This document shows positions 39,543 through 48,416 of a stretch of 64,000 nucleotides of DNA, piece by piece. The stretch is from an uncultured SAR116 cluster alpha proteobacterium (GTDB lineage Bacteria > Pseudomonadota > Alphaproteobacteria > Puniceispirillales > Marisalimonadaceae): contig CACIRZ010000001.1 in the NCBI GenBank assembly GCA_902589185.1, forward strand, positions 1 to 64,000. The letters are read 5' to 3'. The position numbers were made by a program, and so were the translations under genes. The notes below the pieces were generated by a model. That model was given only the letters and a program-made list of their open reading frames with translations, did not search any database and had not been told where the DNA came from. Within the stretch, counting starts at the first letter, position 1. Every line of letters begins with the position of its first letter.

Positions 39543-40513
39543 TTTTTACTGATATTTTGATACAACCACGGACAATCAATTATCATAGGTGATCTTTTAC
39601 CTTGCTGAGCAGTTTCAATACGTTTTATTCTAAACTTTAATCTTTCATCATCAGGTAAATATAATCTTTCATGCCCCCAAAAACTTGGACCTTCGTTTGT
39701 TTCATGAGGAACCCATGTAGTAGGATTGATAATTCTACCACCCCATCCATTTTCAATAAAAAAACCTGAAGGAGTGTGTGCATAAAAAGAAGTCATATAA
39801 TCGTTTGTGTGTCGACCCAAAGTGTAAGCTATTCCATTTTTATGGTTATATTGGAGTAAATCATATCCTTGCCCAACATCATCTAAGTTTTTATATTCTA
39901 CCATAAAATGATGAAATCCTTGTTGACCACTTCCAATTAGAGCGAAGCTATGATGGCGACCATTAACATGAAAAAAACATAATGAAATTGGATCAAAACT
40001 ATAATCACTTATTTTGAAATCTAAAATATCTCTGTAAAAAGGAATTAACATATCAACATTAGATACATGTAAAACTGCATGACCAAGTCCACAAACGTCA
40101 GTCTTAAATCCAGAAATTGGTCTTCCCGGGACAAATGGGCTATTATCAATATGAGGCCTATAAACAAGTTCAATTCTATTTCCTAACGGATCATCAAAAT
40201 ATATTAATTCATCAACAAACCGCATATCAGTAAGATTTTTATCACCTTCGAAAACTTCTATTCCAGTGTCTTCCAACTTTTTGGCATATTTTTGAAGATC
40301 TGATTTTTCTTCTACTTCCCACCCAAGGAAAGCAAGTTTGTCACCAGGTTCACCAGAGATTGTGAATCTTTGTTTTTGATCATCCATACGGAAAAACAAA
40401 GATTTTTTAGAATAATCAGTTTTTTGCATTCCTAGGTTCTTAGTCGCAAAGTCTTGCCACTCTTCGATTTTATCTGAATTAACTCCAATATAACTCAAAG
40501 CATTGATCGACAT
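39539..40513 (-). CDS. type I extradiol dioxygenase (BphC-like)
   Basis: GLGHAVLHVSNVD..., GRHHSFAL, GFHHFMVEYKNLDDVGQGYD, LGRHTNDYMTSFYAHTPSGFFIENGWGG; start MSINAL. Confidence 0.93.
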   Translation of the reverse strand: MSINALSYIGVNSDKIEEWQDFATKNLGMQKTDYSKKSLFFRMDDQKQRFTISGEPGDKLAFLGWEVEEKSDLQKYAKKLEDTGIEVFEGDKNLTDMRFVDELIYFDDPLGNRIELVYRPHIDNSPFVPGRPISGFKTDVCGLGHAVLHVSNVDMLIPFYRDILDFKISDYSFDPISLCFFHVNGRHHSFALIGSGQQGFHHFMVEYKNLDDVGQGYDLLQYNHKNGIAYTLGRHTNDYMTSFYAHTPSGFFIENGWGGRIINPTTWVPHETNEGPSFWGHERLYLPDDERLKFRIKRIETAQQGKRSPMIIDCPWLYQNISKK

Positions 40514-40548
40514 AAAATAAATCCTAATTAGAGACTTATTAAATAATA

Positions 40549-40561
40549 TATCATTTTGATA
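40549..40561. promoter_or_regulatory. candidate operator 2: TATCA-TTT-TGATA
   Basis: 13-bp palindrome in the divergent intergenic region. Confidence 0.45.
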
Positions 40562-40583
40562 AAAAAACAATAATTTTTTAAAA

Positions 40584-40604
40584 GAATTATCATATTATGA
40601 TAAT
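40584..40604. promoter_or_regulatory. candidate operator 1: perfect 21-bp palindrome
   Basis: AATTATCATA-T-TATGATAATT. Confidence 0.65.
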
Positions 40605-40710
40605 TAGTAATAATTTTTTAAAATTAGAATTTGATTTATATAAATATCTAGTTAATGATTTAATATTACATAAATTAAAATTATTTAAAATTTTATATGG
40701 AGGAATATTA

Positions 40711-41745
40711 ATGAATAAATTGATTGGCGTAGTAGCGACAACAATTATCAGCGCTGGATTATCATTTTCAGCACTAGCTGATAAAGTTACTTTAAAATTT
40801 CACACTATGGTCCCAATGCCAGCAAATTCAAATGCTAAATTTGTTAAACCATGGGCTGACAAAGTAAAAAAAGAAAGTAATGGAGAAATTATTACTGAAA
40901 TGTATCCTTCAATGCAGCTTGGAGGGAAACCACCACAGCTAGTTGATCAAGCTCGTGAAGGTGTTGTAGATATTGTTTGGACTGTTGCAGGTTATACTCC
41001 TGGAAGATTTCCAAGGTTATCAGTTTTTGAATTACCTTTCATGCCAACAAGCGCAAAAATCACAGCCCAAGCTGTTCAAGAATTTGTAGAAACCTCAGGT
41101 GCAGAAGATCTTAAGGATTATAAAATTCTTGCAGTTCACGTTCATGCCCCAGGTATGATACACACTAAAAAAACATTGATTAAATCAGTAAGCGATTTTA
41201 AAGGTCTTAAGCTACGAGGTCCAACTCGTTCAGCAACAAGTTTATTAAAAAAGTTGGGAGCCACTCCTGTTGGTATGCCAATACCAAAAGTTGCTCCTTC
41301 TTTGTCAAAAGGTGTTATAACAGGAATGGTTGTTCCATGGGAGATAATGCCATCTTTTAAACTTCAAGAGTTAACTAAATCACATACCAACGTAGCAGGT
41401 AATAGAGGGCTTTATACAACTCCATTTCTATTTGTCATGAACAAGGCAAAATACGATTCATTATCACCAGCTCATAAAAAAGTTATCGATAATAATTCTG
41501 GAATGTCCCTAGCAAGGCAAGCTGGAGTACTATGGGATGATTTTGAAGGACCTGCTCGTGAATTAGCAGTTAAAGCTGGAGGCGAATTTCATACTTTAAG
41601 TGGAGCACCTCTGGCAGAGATAAAAAAAGCAGCAGATCAAGTTATTCAAGATTGGATAAAAGATGCTAACAGTAAAGGTCTGGATGGACAAAAACTTTAC
41701 GATACTGCGAAATCTCTTATTAAAAAATACGAAAAAAAATTATAA
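40711..41745 (+). CDS. dctP: TRAP transporter substrate-binding protein DctP
   Basis: start MNKLIGVVATTIISAGLSFSALA after GGAGG; FKGLKLRGPTRSATSLLKKLGATPVGMPIPKVAPSLSKGVITGMV. Confidence 0.93.
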   Translation: MNKLIGVVATTIISAGLSFSALADKVTLKFHTMVPMPANSNAKFVKPWADKVKKESNGEIITEMYPSMQLGGKPPQLVDQAREGVVDIVWTVAGYTPGRFPRLSVFELPFMPTSAKITAQAVQEFVETSGAEDLKDYKILAVHVHAPGMIHTKKTLIKSVSDFKGLKLRGPTRSATSLLKKLGATPVGMPIPKVAPSLSKGVITGMVVPWEIMPSFKLQELTKSHTNVAGNRGLYTTPFLFVMNKAKYDSLSPAHKKVIDNNSGMSLARQAGVLWDDFEGPARELAVKAGGEFHTLSGAPLAEIKKAADQVIQDWIKDANSKGLDGQKLYDTAKSLIKKYEKKL

Positions 41746-41760
41746 TTCCATTATAATATA

Positions 41761-42291
41761 ATGTTTTTTTGGAAAAAAATTATTTCATCTAAAATACGTC
41801 CAGATAATCAATTTGGACGTATTTTAAATTTTATCTCTAGATATTTTGCAATTTTCGGTGGCTTTATTCTTTTAACAGCTGCTTTAATTAGTATTTTTTC
41901 GATTTTTGGAAGAGTAGTATTCTCATCTCCCATTTTGGGTGACTTTGAACTAGTAGAAATTGCTTGTGCAGTTGCTATTGGATCATTCTTACCATTATGT
42001 CATCTTAAAAATGGAAATGTTATTGTAGATTTCATAACTGCCAAACTTTCCAAAAATAAAATTAATTTATTAGACTCTATTAGTTCTCTAATATTTGGTG
42101 TAGTGGCTCTGTTCTTTACTTCTCGCATGATTTTAGGAGCAAGGGATATGTACGTTTATCAAGAAGAAACTATGCTTTTAGCATTTCCTATTTGGTTACC
42201 TTTTTTACCTGTAATTGCTTCTTTTTTTCTTCTAACAATTTGTTGCCTTTATACATTCATAATTAAAATTAACCTCATAATAGGAAAATAA
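41761..42291 (+). CDS. dctQ: TRAP transporter small permease DctQ
   Basis: 4-TM; SIFGRVVFSSPILGDFELVEIACAVAIGSFLPLCHLKNGNVIVDF. Confidence 0.9.
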   Translation: MFFWKKIISSKIRPDNQFGRILNFISRYFAIFGGFILLTAALISIFSIFGRVVFSSPILGDFELVEIACAVAIGSFLPLCHLKNGNVIVDFITAKLSKNKINLLDSISSLIFGVVALFFTSRMILGARDMYVYQEETMLLAFPIWLPFLPVIASFFLLTICCLYTFIIKINLIIGK

Positions 42292-42295
42292 TTTT

Positions 42296-43612
42296 ATGGA
42301 TAAATTTACATTAGGCATTATTGCTTTTCCTATTTTATTTTCTATGCTTGCACTAAGAATGCCAATCGGTTTAGCTATGCTAATAGTTGGTTGTTCAGGT
42401 ACTATTATAATAGCTGGATGGCTTCCAATTTTATCTCAAGTTAAAACTAGCGCATGGCATTTATTTTCTAATTATTCTTTATCTGTCATTCCACTATTTT
42501 TATTAATGGGAAATTTTGCTGGTAAAGCTGGTATGAGTGAAGCACTTTTTAAATTTACTGGGGCTTGTCTAGGCCATAGAAAAGGTGGAGTTGCAATGGC
42601 AGCAATTGGTGCTTGTGCAGGATTTGGAGCTATTTGTGGATCATCACTAGCAACAGCCGCTACAATGGGTAAAGTTGCACTTCCTGAACTAAGACGATTA
42701 GGATATTCTGGAGCTCTAAGCACAGGAACTCTAGCTGCTGGTGGAACTTTAGGGATATTAATTCCACCATCAGTTATATTAATAATCTATTCAATTTTAA
42801 CAGAACAAAATATTGCCAAAATGTTTTTAGCTGCCTTCATTCCTGGTATTCTCGCTGCTTTGGGATACATACTTGCAATCGCATTATATGTTAGATTTGT
42901 AAAGGAATCTGGACCAACCAAAGAAAGGGTTGGGTGGAAAGAGAGATTTTCTTTATTTAAGGATATATGGCAGATAATTCTAATTTTTTTAGTGATGATA
43001 GGAGGTATTTATTTAGGTTGGTTTACTCCCACAGAAGGTGGTGCTATCGGTGCAGGTGGAGCTGGTCTAATTGCAATTTCTAATAAAAATTTTAAATTTA
43101 AAGACTTGGTTGAAGTAATTGAGAGCACTGCAATTACTTCTGCTATGATATTTTTAGTGCTTTTAGGCGCAGAATTTTTCAACTCATTTATAGCATTAAC
43201 ACAACTTCCAAACCAATTAGGAGAGATTGCATTAAAAAACAATCTCTCACCTTATCTAATTGTAGCATGTATTCTTGTTTTATATCTGTTATTGGGCTGT
43301 TTGATGGATAGCTTGGCAATGATTTTACTTACAATACCAGTTTTCTTTCCTTTGATAATGACATTGGATTTTGGGATGTCTGCTGAGGAAACTGCAATAT
43401 GGTTTGGAATATTAACACTTATTGTCGTAGAAGTAGGATTAATTACACCTCCAGTTGGATTAAATGTTTTTATTATTAATAAGATGGCAGGTGATGTAAG
43501 TATTGCTGAAACTTTCAAAGGAGTTTTACCATTTTTATTTAGCGATATTTTAAGAGTAATATTATTGTTTTCATTTCCAGGCATCACATTATTTTTATTA
43601 AAAGTATTTTAA
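42296..43612 (+). CDS. dctM: TRAP transporter large permease DctM
   Basis: ALRMPIGLAMLIVG, AGFGAICGSSLATAATMGKVALPELRRLGYSGALSTGTLAAGGTLGILIPPS. Confidence 0.94.
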   Translation: MDKFTLGIIAFPILFSMLALRMPIGLAMLIVGCSGTIIIAGWLPILSQVKTSAWHLFSNYSLSVIPLFLLMGNFAGKAGMSEALFKFTGACLGHRKGGVAMAAIGACAGFGAICGSSLATAATMGKVALPELRRLGYSGALSTGTLAAGGTLGILIPPSVILIIYSILTEQNIAKMFLAAFIPGILAALGYILAIALYVRFVKESGPTKERVGWKERFSLFKDIWQIILIFLVMIGGIYLGWFTPTEGGAIGAGGAGLIAISNKNFKFKDLVEVIESTAITSAMIFLVLLGAEFFNSFIALTQLPNQLGEIALKNNLSPYLIVACILVLYLLLGCLMDSLAMILLTIPVFFPLIMTLDFGMSAEETAIWFGILTLIVVEVGLITPPVGLNVFIINKMAGDVSIAETFKGVLPFLFSDILRVILLFSFPGITLFLLKVF

Positions 43613-43613
43613 G

Positions 43614-43859
43614 ATGAATCAAGATAACAAAAAATATTTATGGAAGTTAATCCAACTAACTGGAGATAGTTTAATTAATAAATTACCAGATCATCCAAAT
43701 CATCCTAATGGAAGAAACCCCTATGCTCACGTTGCATTAAAAGTAAAAAACAAGTTTGGAAAAAGCTATAAAGATCTTCTTGACGAGAAAGTTCATGAGG
43801 TCATTAATTATTTAAATATATTGAAACAAACTGAGGGAGATACAAAAAACTTACATTAA
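43614..43859 (+). CDS. conserved-looking 81-aa soluble protein, unknown function
   Basis: starts 1 nt after the dctM stop; HPNHPNGRNPYAHVALKVKNKFGKSYKDLLDEKVHEVINYL. Confidence 0.75.
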   Translation: MNQDNKKYLWKLIQLTGDSLINKLPDHPNHPNGRNPYAHVALKVKNKFGKSYKDLLDEKVHEVINYLNILKQTEGDTKNLH

Positions 43860-43988
43860 TGACATCTAATTTTTTAAAAATTTCTACTAGCTAAATTTTA
43901 AATTTTTAATTTGTTAATCATTTAAATTTGACTAATCTTACTTAATAAGCTTATCTAAATTTTTAATCTATTACTTAGGGGAAAATAT

Positions 43989-45029
43989 ATGAAAAATTTA
44001 AAAAGAATGTTTGCCGTTTTCCTAATGGTTCTGATGTCAAATTTTTTGGCGAACCTTGTTCTTGCTAGTGTAGACGGCCCTAGTGTTTTTTGGAAGTATA
44101 GTCTATGGGGAAAAAGACGTGCATTTACTGAGGGTGCAGAAACTTTATCTAAAAGACTTGCAGAGGAAACTGGTGGTAAATTTAAACTAAAAATTTTCTA
44201 TGGTGGCCAATTGGCAAAATCAAGAGAAAATTGGGATGGTTTGAAAGCTAATTCTTTTGAAATGGCAACTGTTTGTAACTTTTATCATCCAAAGAAAAAC
44301 CCAGGTTTAATGGCGTTAACACTTCCATTTTTACCACTTGGACAAAGCTTTGACAGAGATGCAAAATTAAGACAAGCAGTCTACGATCATCCAATACTAA
44401 AAAAAGAAGCATCAAAATTTAATGGTATATATTTTATGACTTCAAATTTACCACAATATGAATTTATGGGTAAGGGAAAGCCACCATTAAAACTTTCTGA
44501 CTTTAAAGGATTAAGAGTTAGAGCTGGTGGTGGTGTTGGAACAGCAATGGTAAGATTAGGGGCTACAAAAATGTCAGTTCCTGCGCCAGAGACATATACA
44601 CTTATTGCTAGAGGTGCAGTTGATGCTGTATCATTTCCATTCACTTATGCTCATGCTGCTTACAAAATTGATGAAGTAGCTGATTGGTATACTGCAAACT
44701 TGTCTCCAGGGACATCAGATTGTCCATATGTAATGAATATGCAAGCCTACAATAAACTTCCAAAACAATATCAAAATTTGTTAAACAGTCTTCGCGGTGA
44801 AGCTTTAGAATCTCTTAAAGCTGCATACAAGAAAGCTGATGATAAAAATTTACCTGTTTGGAAGAAAAAATTCACAGAGATTAGATATGATAATAAAACC
44901 CTCGCTGAATTTAAAGCAAAAGTAGGTAAGCCGATTTGGGCTGAATGGGTTGCTGCTAACAAGGATCAATTTGATGCTCAAGCAGTATTAGACGTCATTC
45001 TTAACTTTAAATATTCAAATGTAAATTAA
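43989..45029 (+). CDS. dctP: TRAP transporter substrate-binding protein DctP
   Basis: signal peptide; LSDFKGLRVRAGGGVGTAMVRLGATKMSVPAPETYTLIARGAVDAVSFP. Confidence 0.93.
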   Translation: MKNLKRMFAVFLMVLMSNFLANLVLASVDGPSVFWKYSLWGKRRAFTEGAETLSKRLAEETGGKFKLKIFYGGQLAKSRENWDGLKANSFEMATVCNFYHPKKNPGLMALTLPFLPLGQSFDRDAKLRQAVYDHPILKKEASKFNGIYFMTSNLPQYEFMGKGKPPLKLSDFKGLRVRAGGGVGTAMVRLGATKMSVPAPETYTLIARGAVDAVSFPFTYAHAAYKIDEVADWYTANLSPGTSDCPYVMNMQAYNKLPKQYQNLLNSLRGEALESLKAAYKKADDKNLPVWKKKFTEIRYDNKTLAEFKAKVGKPIWAEWVAANKDQFDAQAVLDVILNFKYSNVN

Positions 45030-45040
45030 TATACAAATAG

Positions 45041-45072
45041 AAACATGTGTGTAATTCTTTACACACATGTTT
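45041..45072 (+). terminator. intercistronic hairpin downstream of dctP
   Basis: perfect 13-bp stem AAACATGTGTGTA/TACACACATGTTT, 6-nt loop ATTCTT; no strong T tract. Confidence 0.75.
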
Positions 45073-45088
45073 TATCTTAGGATTTAAA

Positions 45089-45655
45089 TTGTTAGATTTA
45101 TTTAATAAAAAACTAAGCAAAATTGAAAATTTTCTTGTTTTATTTGTTGGAATTTCGATTTTCATTGTGATGATTTTAACATCCATCCAAATTATATCTA
45201 GAGTTGTTGGCTATCCTTGGCCTGCATTTTTAGAATTATCAGAATTAGCAATTTCAATTTTTGCTTTTCTAGGAGTTGCTTTTGCTCAAAGAATGGATGC
45301 TCACATTCGTATGGAACTTCTTGTTGCAAATTTAAAAGGAAGAATTAAATGGATAATTGAGTTTATTGCTACATTTTGTGCATTCATAGTAATAGGTATC
45401 CTAATATATTATAGTAGTTTATTTGCTATAGACGCTTATGTGATTGGTGACAGTACAATGGATTACTTATTTCCTACGTGGCCAGCAAAAATTTTAGTTC
45501 CAATAGGTTTTAGCATTTGGTTTTTAAGACTGTTTTTAGAATTAATTGGCTATTTCAGATTAGCTATAAATGTTAATGCTGAACCAATGTATGTACCAAT
45601 TATTAAAACAGCAGAAGAATTAGCAAATGAAGAAATTAAATCAATAAGAGAATAA
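45089..45655 (+). CDS. dctQ: TRAP transporter small permease DctQ
   Basis: likely TTG start (MLDLFNKKLSKIENF); IQIISRVVGYPWPAFLELSELAISIFAFLGVAFAQRMDAHIRMELL. Confidence 0.88.
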   Translation: MLDLFNKKLSKIENFLVLFVGISIFIVMILTSIQIISRVVGYPWPAFLELSELAISIFAFLGVAFAQRMDAHIRMELLVANLKGRIKWIIEFIATFCAFIVIGILIYYSSLFAIDAYVIGDSTMDYLFPTWPAKILVPIGFSIWFLRLFLELIGYFRLAINVNAEPMYVPIIKTAEELANEEIKSIRE

Positions 45656-45656
45656 T

Positions 45657-47066
45657 ATGATTTTTGAAAAATTACTTCAGGGACAACCTGAAGGAATATT
45701 TGGAATTGGTTATAATGACCCTTCGACTGTTGGTATTATTTGTACAATAATTCTACTAGTCTTAGTTGTCTGCGGTGTAAGGGTTGTAATTGCGGCAAGT
45801 ATTGCAGGTATGATTGGTCTAGTTGAATTGATAGGTATCGGTCCAGCACTAGGTAATATTGGTGCAATACCATATTCAAAATCAGTTACTTTTGTACTTG
45901 GATTACTACCAATATTTATTTTAATTGGATTTTTAGCTTACCAAGCAGGTATAACTAGACAATTGTTTGAAGCGGCAAAAGCTTGGGTAGGTTTTGTTCC
46001 AGGCGGTCTTGCAGTTGCAACTGTTTTCGCTACTGCAGGTTTTGCAGCTGTTTCAGGAGCTTCCACAGCTACCGCTGCCGTTTTTTCACGAATAGCAATA
46101 CCTGAAATGTTAAAGGAAGGTTATGATAAAAAGCTTGCTGCTGGTGTTGTTGCTGCAGGTGGAACTCTAGCTTCATTAATTCCTCCATCTGCAATTTTAA
46201 TTATTTACGCTATAATTGTTGAAGAATCAGTTGGTGCCTTATTATTAGCTGGATTTTTACCAGGTGTTTTTTCAGCACTTGTTTACGCATTAATAATAAT
46301 TCTTTGGGCTAAAAAGAATCCTCAATTAGGACCACCATCTAGGAGATACACTCTTAATGAAAAATTAAGAACATTACCAGGAATAATTCCTATTGCTCTA
46401 GTCATCTCTGTTATCATTAGTGCCATATATGCCGGTTGGGCAACCCCAACTGAAGCAGGCTCCTTAGGAGCTTTTGTAGTTTTATTAATGGCTATTTATA
46501 ATAAAGTGAAAGTTTCAGCACTTAAAGCAGCTTTGATTGAAACTGCAAAATTAGTTGCGATGATTTTTTCTATAATATGGGGTGTTCTAATATTTGTAAG
46601 ATTTTTAGGATTTTCAGGACTTCCTGAGGATTTTGCCAATTGGATCATTTCATTACCATTAGATCCATATGTAACCCTTTTGCTAATTTTACTTGGATAC
46701 GTCATCCTTGGAATGTTTATTGATGCAATTGGACTATTATTACTAACACTACCTGTTGTTTATCCCGCTGTAATGTTGTTGAATGGTGGTCCAGATGTCA
46801 CCGCTGCAGAAAGTGCATTTGGAATGACTTTTAATCAGGTGAGTGTGTGGTTTGGGATAATAGTAGTTAAAATGGCAGAAGTCTGCCTGATTACGCCACC
46901 TATTGGATTGAATTGTTTTGTAGTTGCAGGTGTAAGAAAAGATATACCCGTTACTGACGTGTTTAAGGGTGTAACGTTATTTTTCATTGCAGATATTTTA
47001 ACAATATTAGGCCTTGTATTATTTCCACAAGTAATCACATGGCTTCCAGACTTAATGATGTCATAA
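45657..47066 (+). CDS. dctM: TRAP transporter large permease DctM
   Basis: FAAVSGASTATAAVFSRIAIPEMLKEGYDKKLAAGVVAAGGTLASLIPPS. Confidence 0.94.
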   Translation: MIFEKLLQGQPEGIFGIGYNDPSTVGIICTIILLVLVVCGVRVVIAASIAGMIGLVELIGIGPALGNIGAIPYSKSVTFVLGLLPIFILIGFLAYQAGITRQLFEAAKAWVGFVPGGLAVATVFATAGFAAVSGASTATAAVFSRIAIPEMLKEGYDKKLAAGVVAAGGTLASLIPPSAILIIYAIIVEESVGALLLAGFLPGVFSALVYALIIILWAKKNPQLGPPSRRYTLNEKLRTLPGIIPIALVISVIISAIYAGWATPTEAGSLGAFVVLLMAIYNKVKVSALKAALIETAKLVAMIFSIIWGVLIFVRFLGFSGLPEDFANWIISLPLDPYVTLLLILLGYVILGMFIDAIGLLLLTLPVVYPAVMLLNGGPDVTAAESAFGMTFNQVSVWFGIIVVKMAEVCLITPPIGLNCFVVAGVRKDIPVTDVFKGVTLFFIADILTILGLVLFPQVITWLPDLMMS

Positions 47067-47139
47067 AATTTGATTCGCCTATACTAATTTATTTCTATAT
47101 ATATATTTATGTTTATCCAATTAATATAAGGGGGATACA

Positions 47140-48366
47140 ATGAAGAAAAATTTACTACCAGTGGTTTTGATAGCTGGTTTAATCGTTGTAGGAATATTTC
47201 TATATATTCAAGATAGTACTAAAACCGATAAGGTGGCTGACAAAAACATCAAAATTGGAATTATACTAGGCTTCACAGGACCAATAGAATCTTTGGCTCC
47301 AGTTATGGCTAAAAGTGCTGAATTAGCAATTGATGAAGTTAATAAATCAGGTGAATTATTTGACGGATCTAGCCAAGTAACTGCTGTAAGAGCTGACTCA
47401 ACTTGTGTTGATGCTGCGGCTGCTCAGGCCGCCGCAGAAAGATTAATAACTTCCGATAAAATCAATGCCATAATGGGAGCAGATTGTTCTGGTGTTACAA
47501 CAGCTGTTCTTAAGAACGTGGCAATGCCTAATGGGGTTCTTATGATTTCTCCGTCGGCTACATCACCTGCACTTTCAACAGAACCAGATAATGACTTGTT
47601 TTTTAGAACAGCTCCTTCTGATGCTAGACAAGGTGAAGTTATTGCTGACCTACTAATGGAAAAAGGGTTCAAATCTGCAGCCCTAACTCATACCAATAAT
47701 GATTATGGTAAAGGTTTAGCTGCTAGTATTAAGAAAAATTATGAAGCTAAAGGTGGTAAAATAACAATTACTGCATCTCATGAAGACGGAAAAGGTGACT
47801 ATAGTTCTGAGGTTGCTGCTTTAGCTCAAGCTTCAGGAGATATACTAATTGTTGCTGGTTATTTAGATCAAGGTGGTAAAGGTATTATTCAAGCATCTCT
47901 TGATGCTGATGCTTTTAACAAGTTCTTCTTACCAGATGGTATGATTGGTGACTCCCTTCCTAAAGCAATTGGACCAGCTTTAAATGGTTCTATCGGATCA
48001 GTTCCTGGAACTGATAGCCCAGGTAATGCAAAATATGCTGAATTAGCTAAAGCCGCAGGTTTTGAGTCAGGACCTTATGGTCCAGAGTCATATGATGCTG
48101 CTGCTTTGATAATGCTAGCAATGCAAGCCGCAAATTCAACTGATAGTAATGTATTCAAAGATAATATTATGGATATAGCAAACGCTCCAGGAGAGAAAAT
48201 TTTTCCTGGAGAACTTGGTAAAGCTATTAAGTTGATAAAAGAAGGTAAAGATATTGACTACGTAGGTGCTACAGCTCTAGAGTTAGTAGGTTCAGGAGAA
48301 TCCGCTGGTAGTTTTGCAGAAATCTTAATTGATAACCAAAAAACTAATAAAGTAGGTTATAGATAA
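47140..48366 (+). CDS. branched-chain amino acid-type ABC transporter substrate-binding protein
   Basis: IKIGIILGFTGPIESLAPVMAKSAELAIDEVN; periplasmic binding protein type I pattern. Confidence 0.92.
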   Translation: MKKNLLPVVLIAGLIVVGIFLYIQDSTKTDKVADKNIKIGIILGFTGPIESLAPVMAKSAELAIDEVNKSGELFDGSSQVTAVRADSTCVDAAAAQAAAERLITSDKINAIMGADCSGVTTAVLKNVAMPNGVLMISPSATSPALSTEPDNDLFFRTAPSDARQGEVIADLLMEKGFKSAALTHTNNDYGKGLAASIKKNYEAKGGKITITASHEDGKGDYSSEVAALAQASGDILIVAGYLDQGGKGIIQASLDADAFNKFFLPDGMIGDSLPKAIGPALNGSIGSVPGTDSPGNAKYAELAKAAGFESGPYGPESYDAAALIMLAMQAANSTDSNVFKDNIMDIANAPGEKIFPGELGKAIKLIKEGKDIDYVGATALELVGSGESAGSFAEILIDNQKTNKVGYR

Positions 48367-48373
48367 AACTTAA

Positions 48374-48400
48374 TGGGCTTAAGGTTTAACCTTAAGCCTA
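48374..48400 (+). terminator. hairpin between substrate-binding gene and livG
   Basis: GGCTTAAGG-TTTAA-CCTTAAGCC (9-bp perfect, extendable by a G-T and T-A pair) then TTTTATT. Confidence 0.8.
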
Positions 48401-48416
48401 TTTTATTAAATCTAAG

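Noticed and set aside
40597-40710. N-terminal extension of the first dctP
   Set aside because: Begins in the palindrome, AT-rich, and the signal peptide plus GGAGG place the start at 40711.
43895-43975. Direct repeat TAAATTTTTAATYTRTTA upstream of the second dctP
   Set aside because: 16/18 match but almost pure A/T; not distinguishable from composition by eye.
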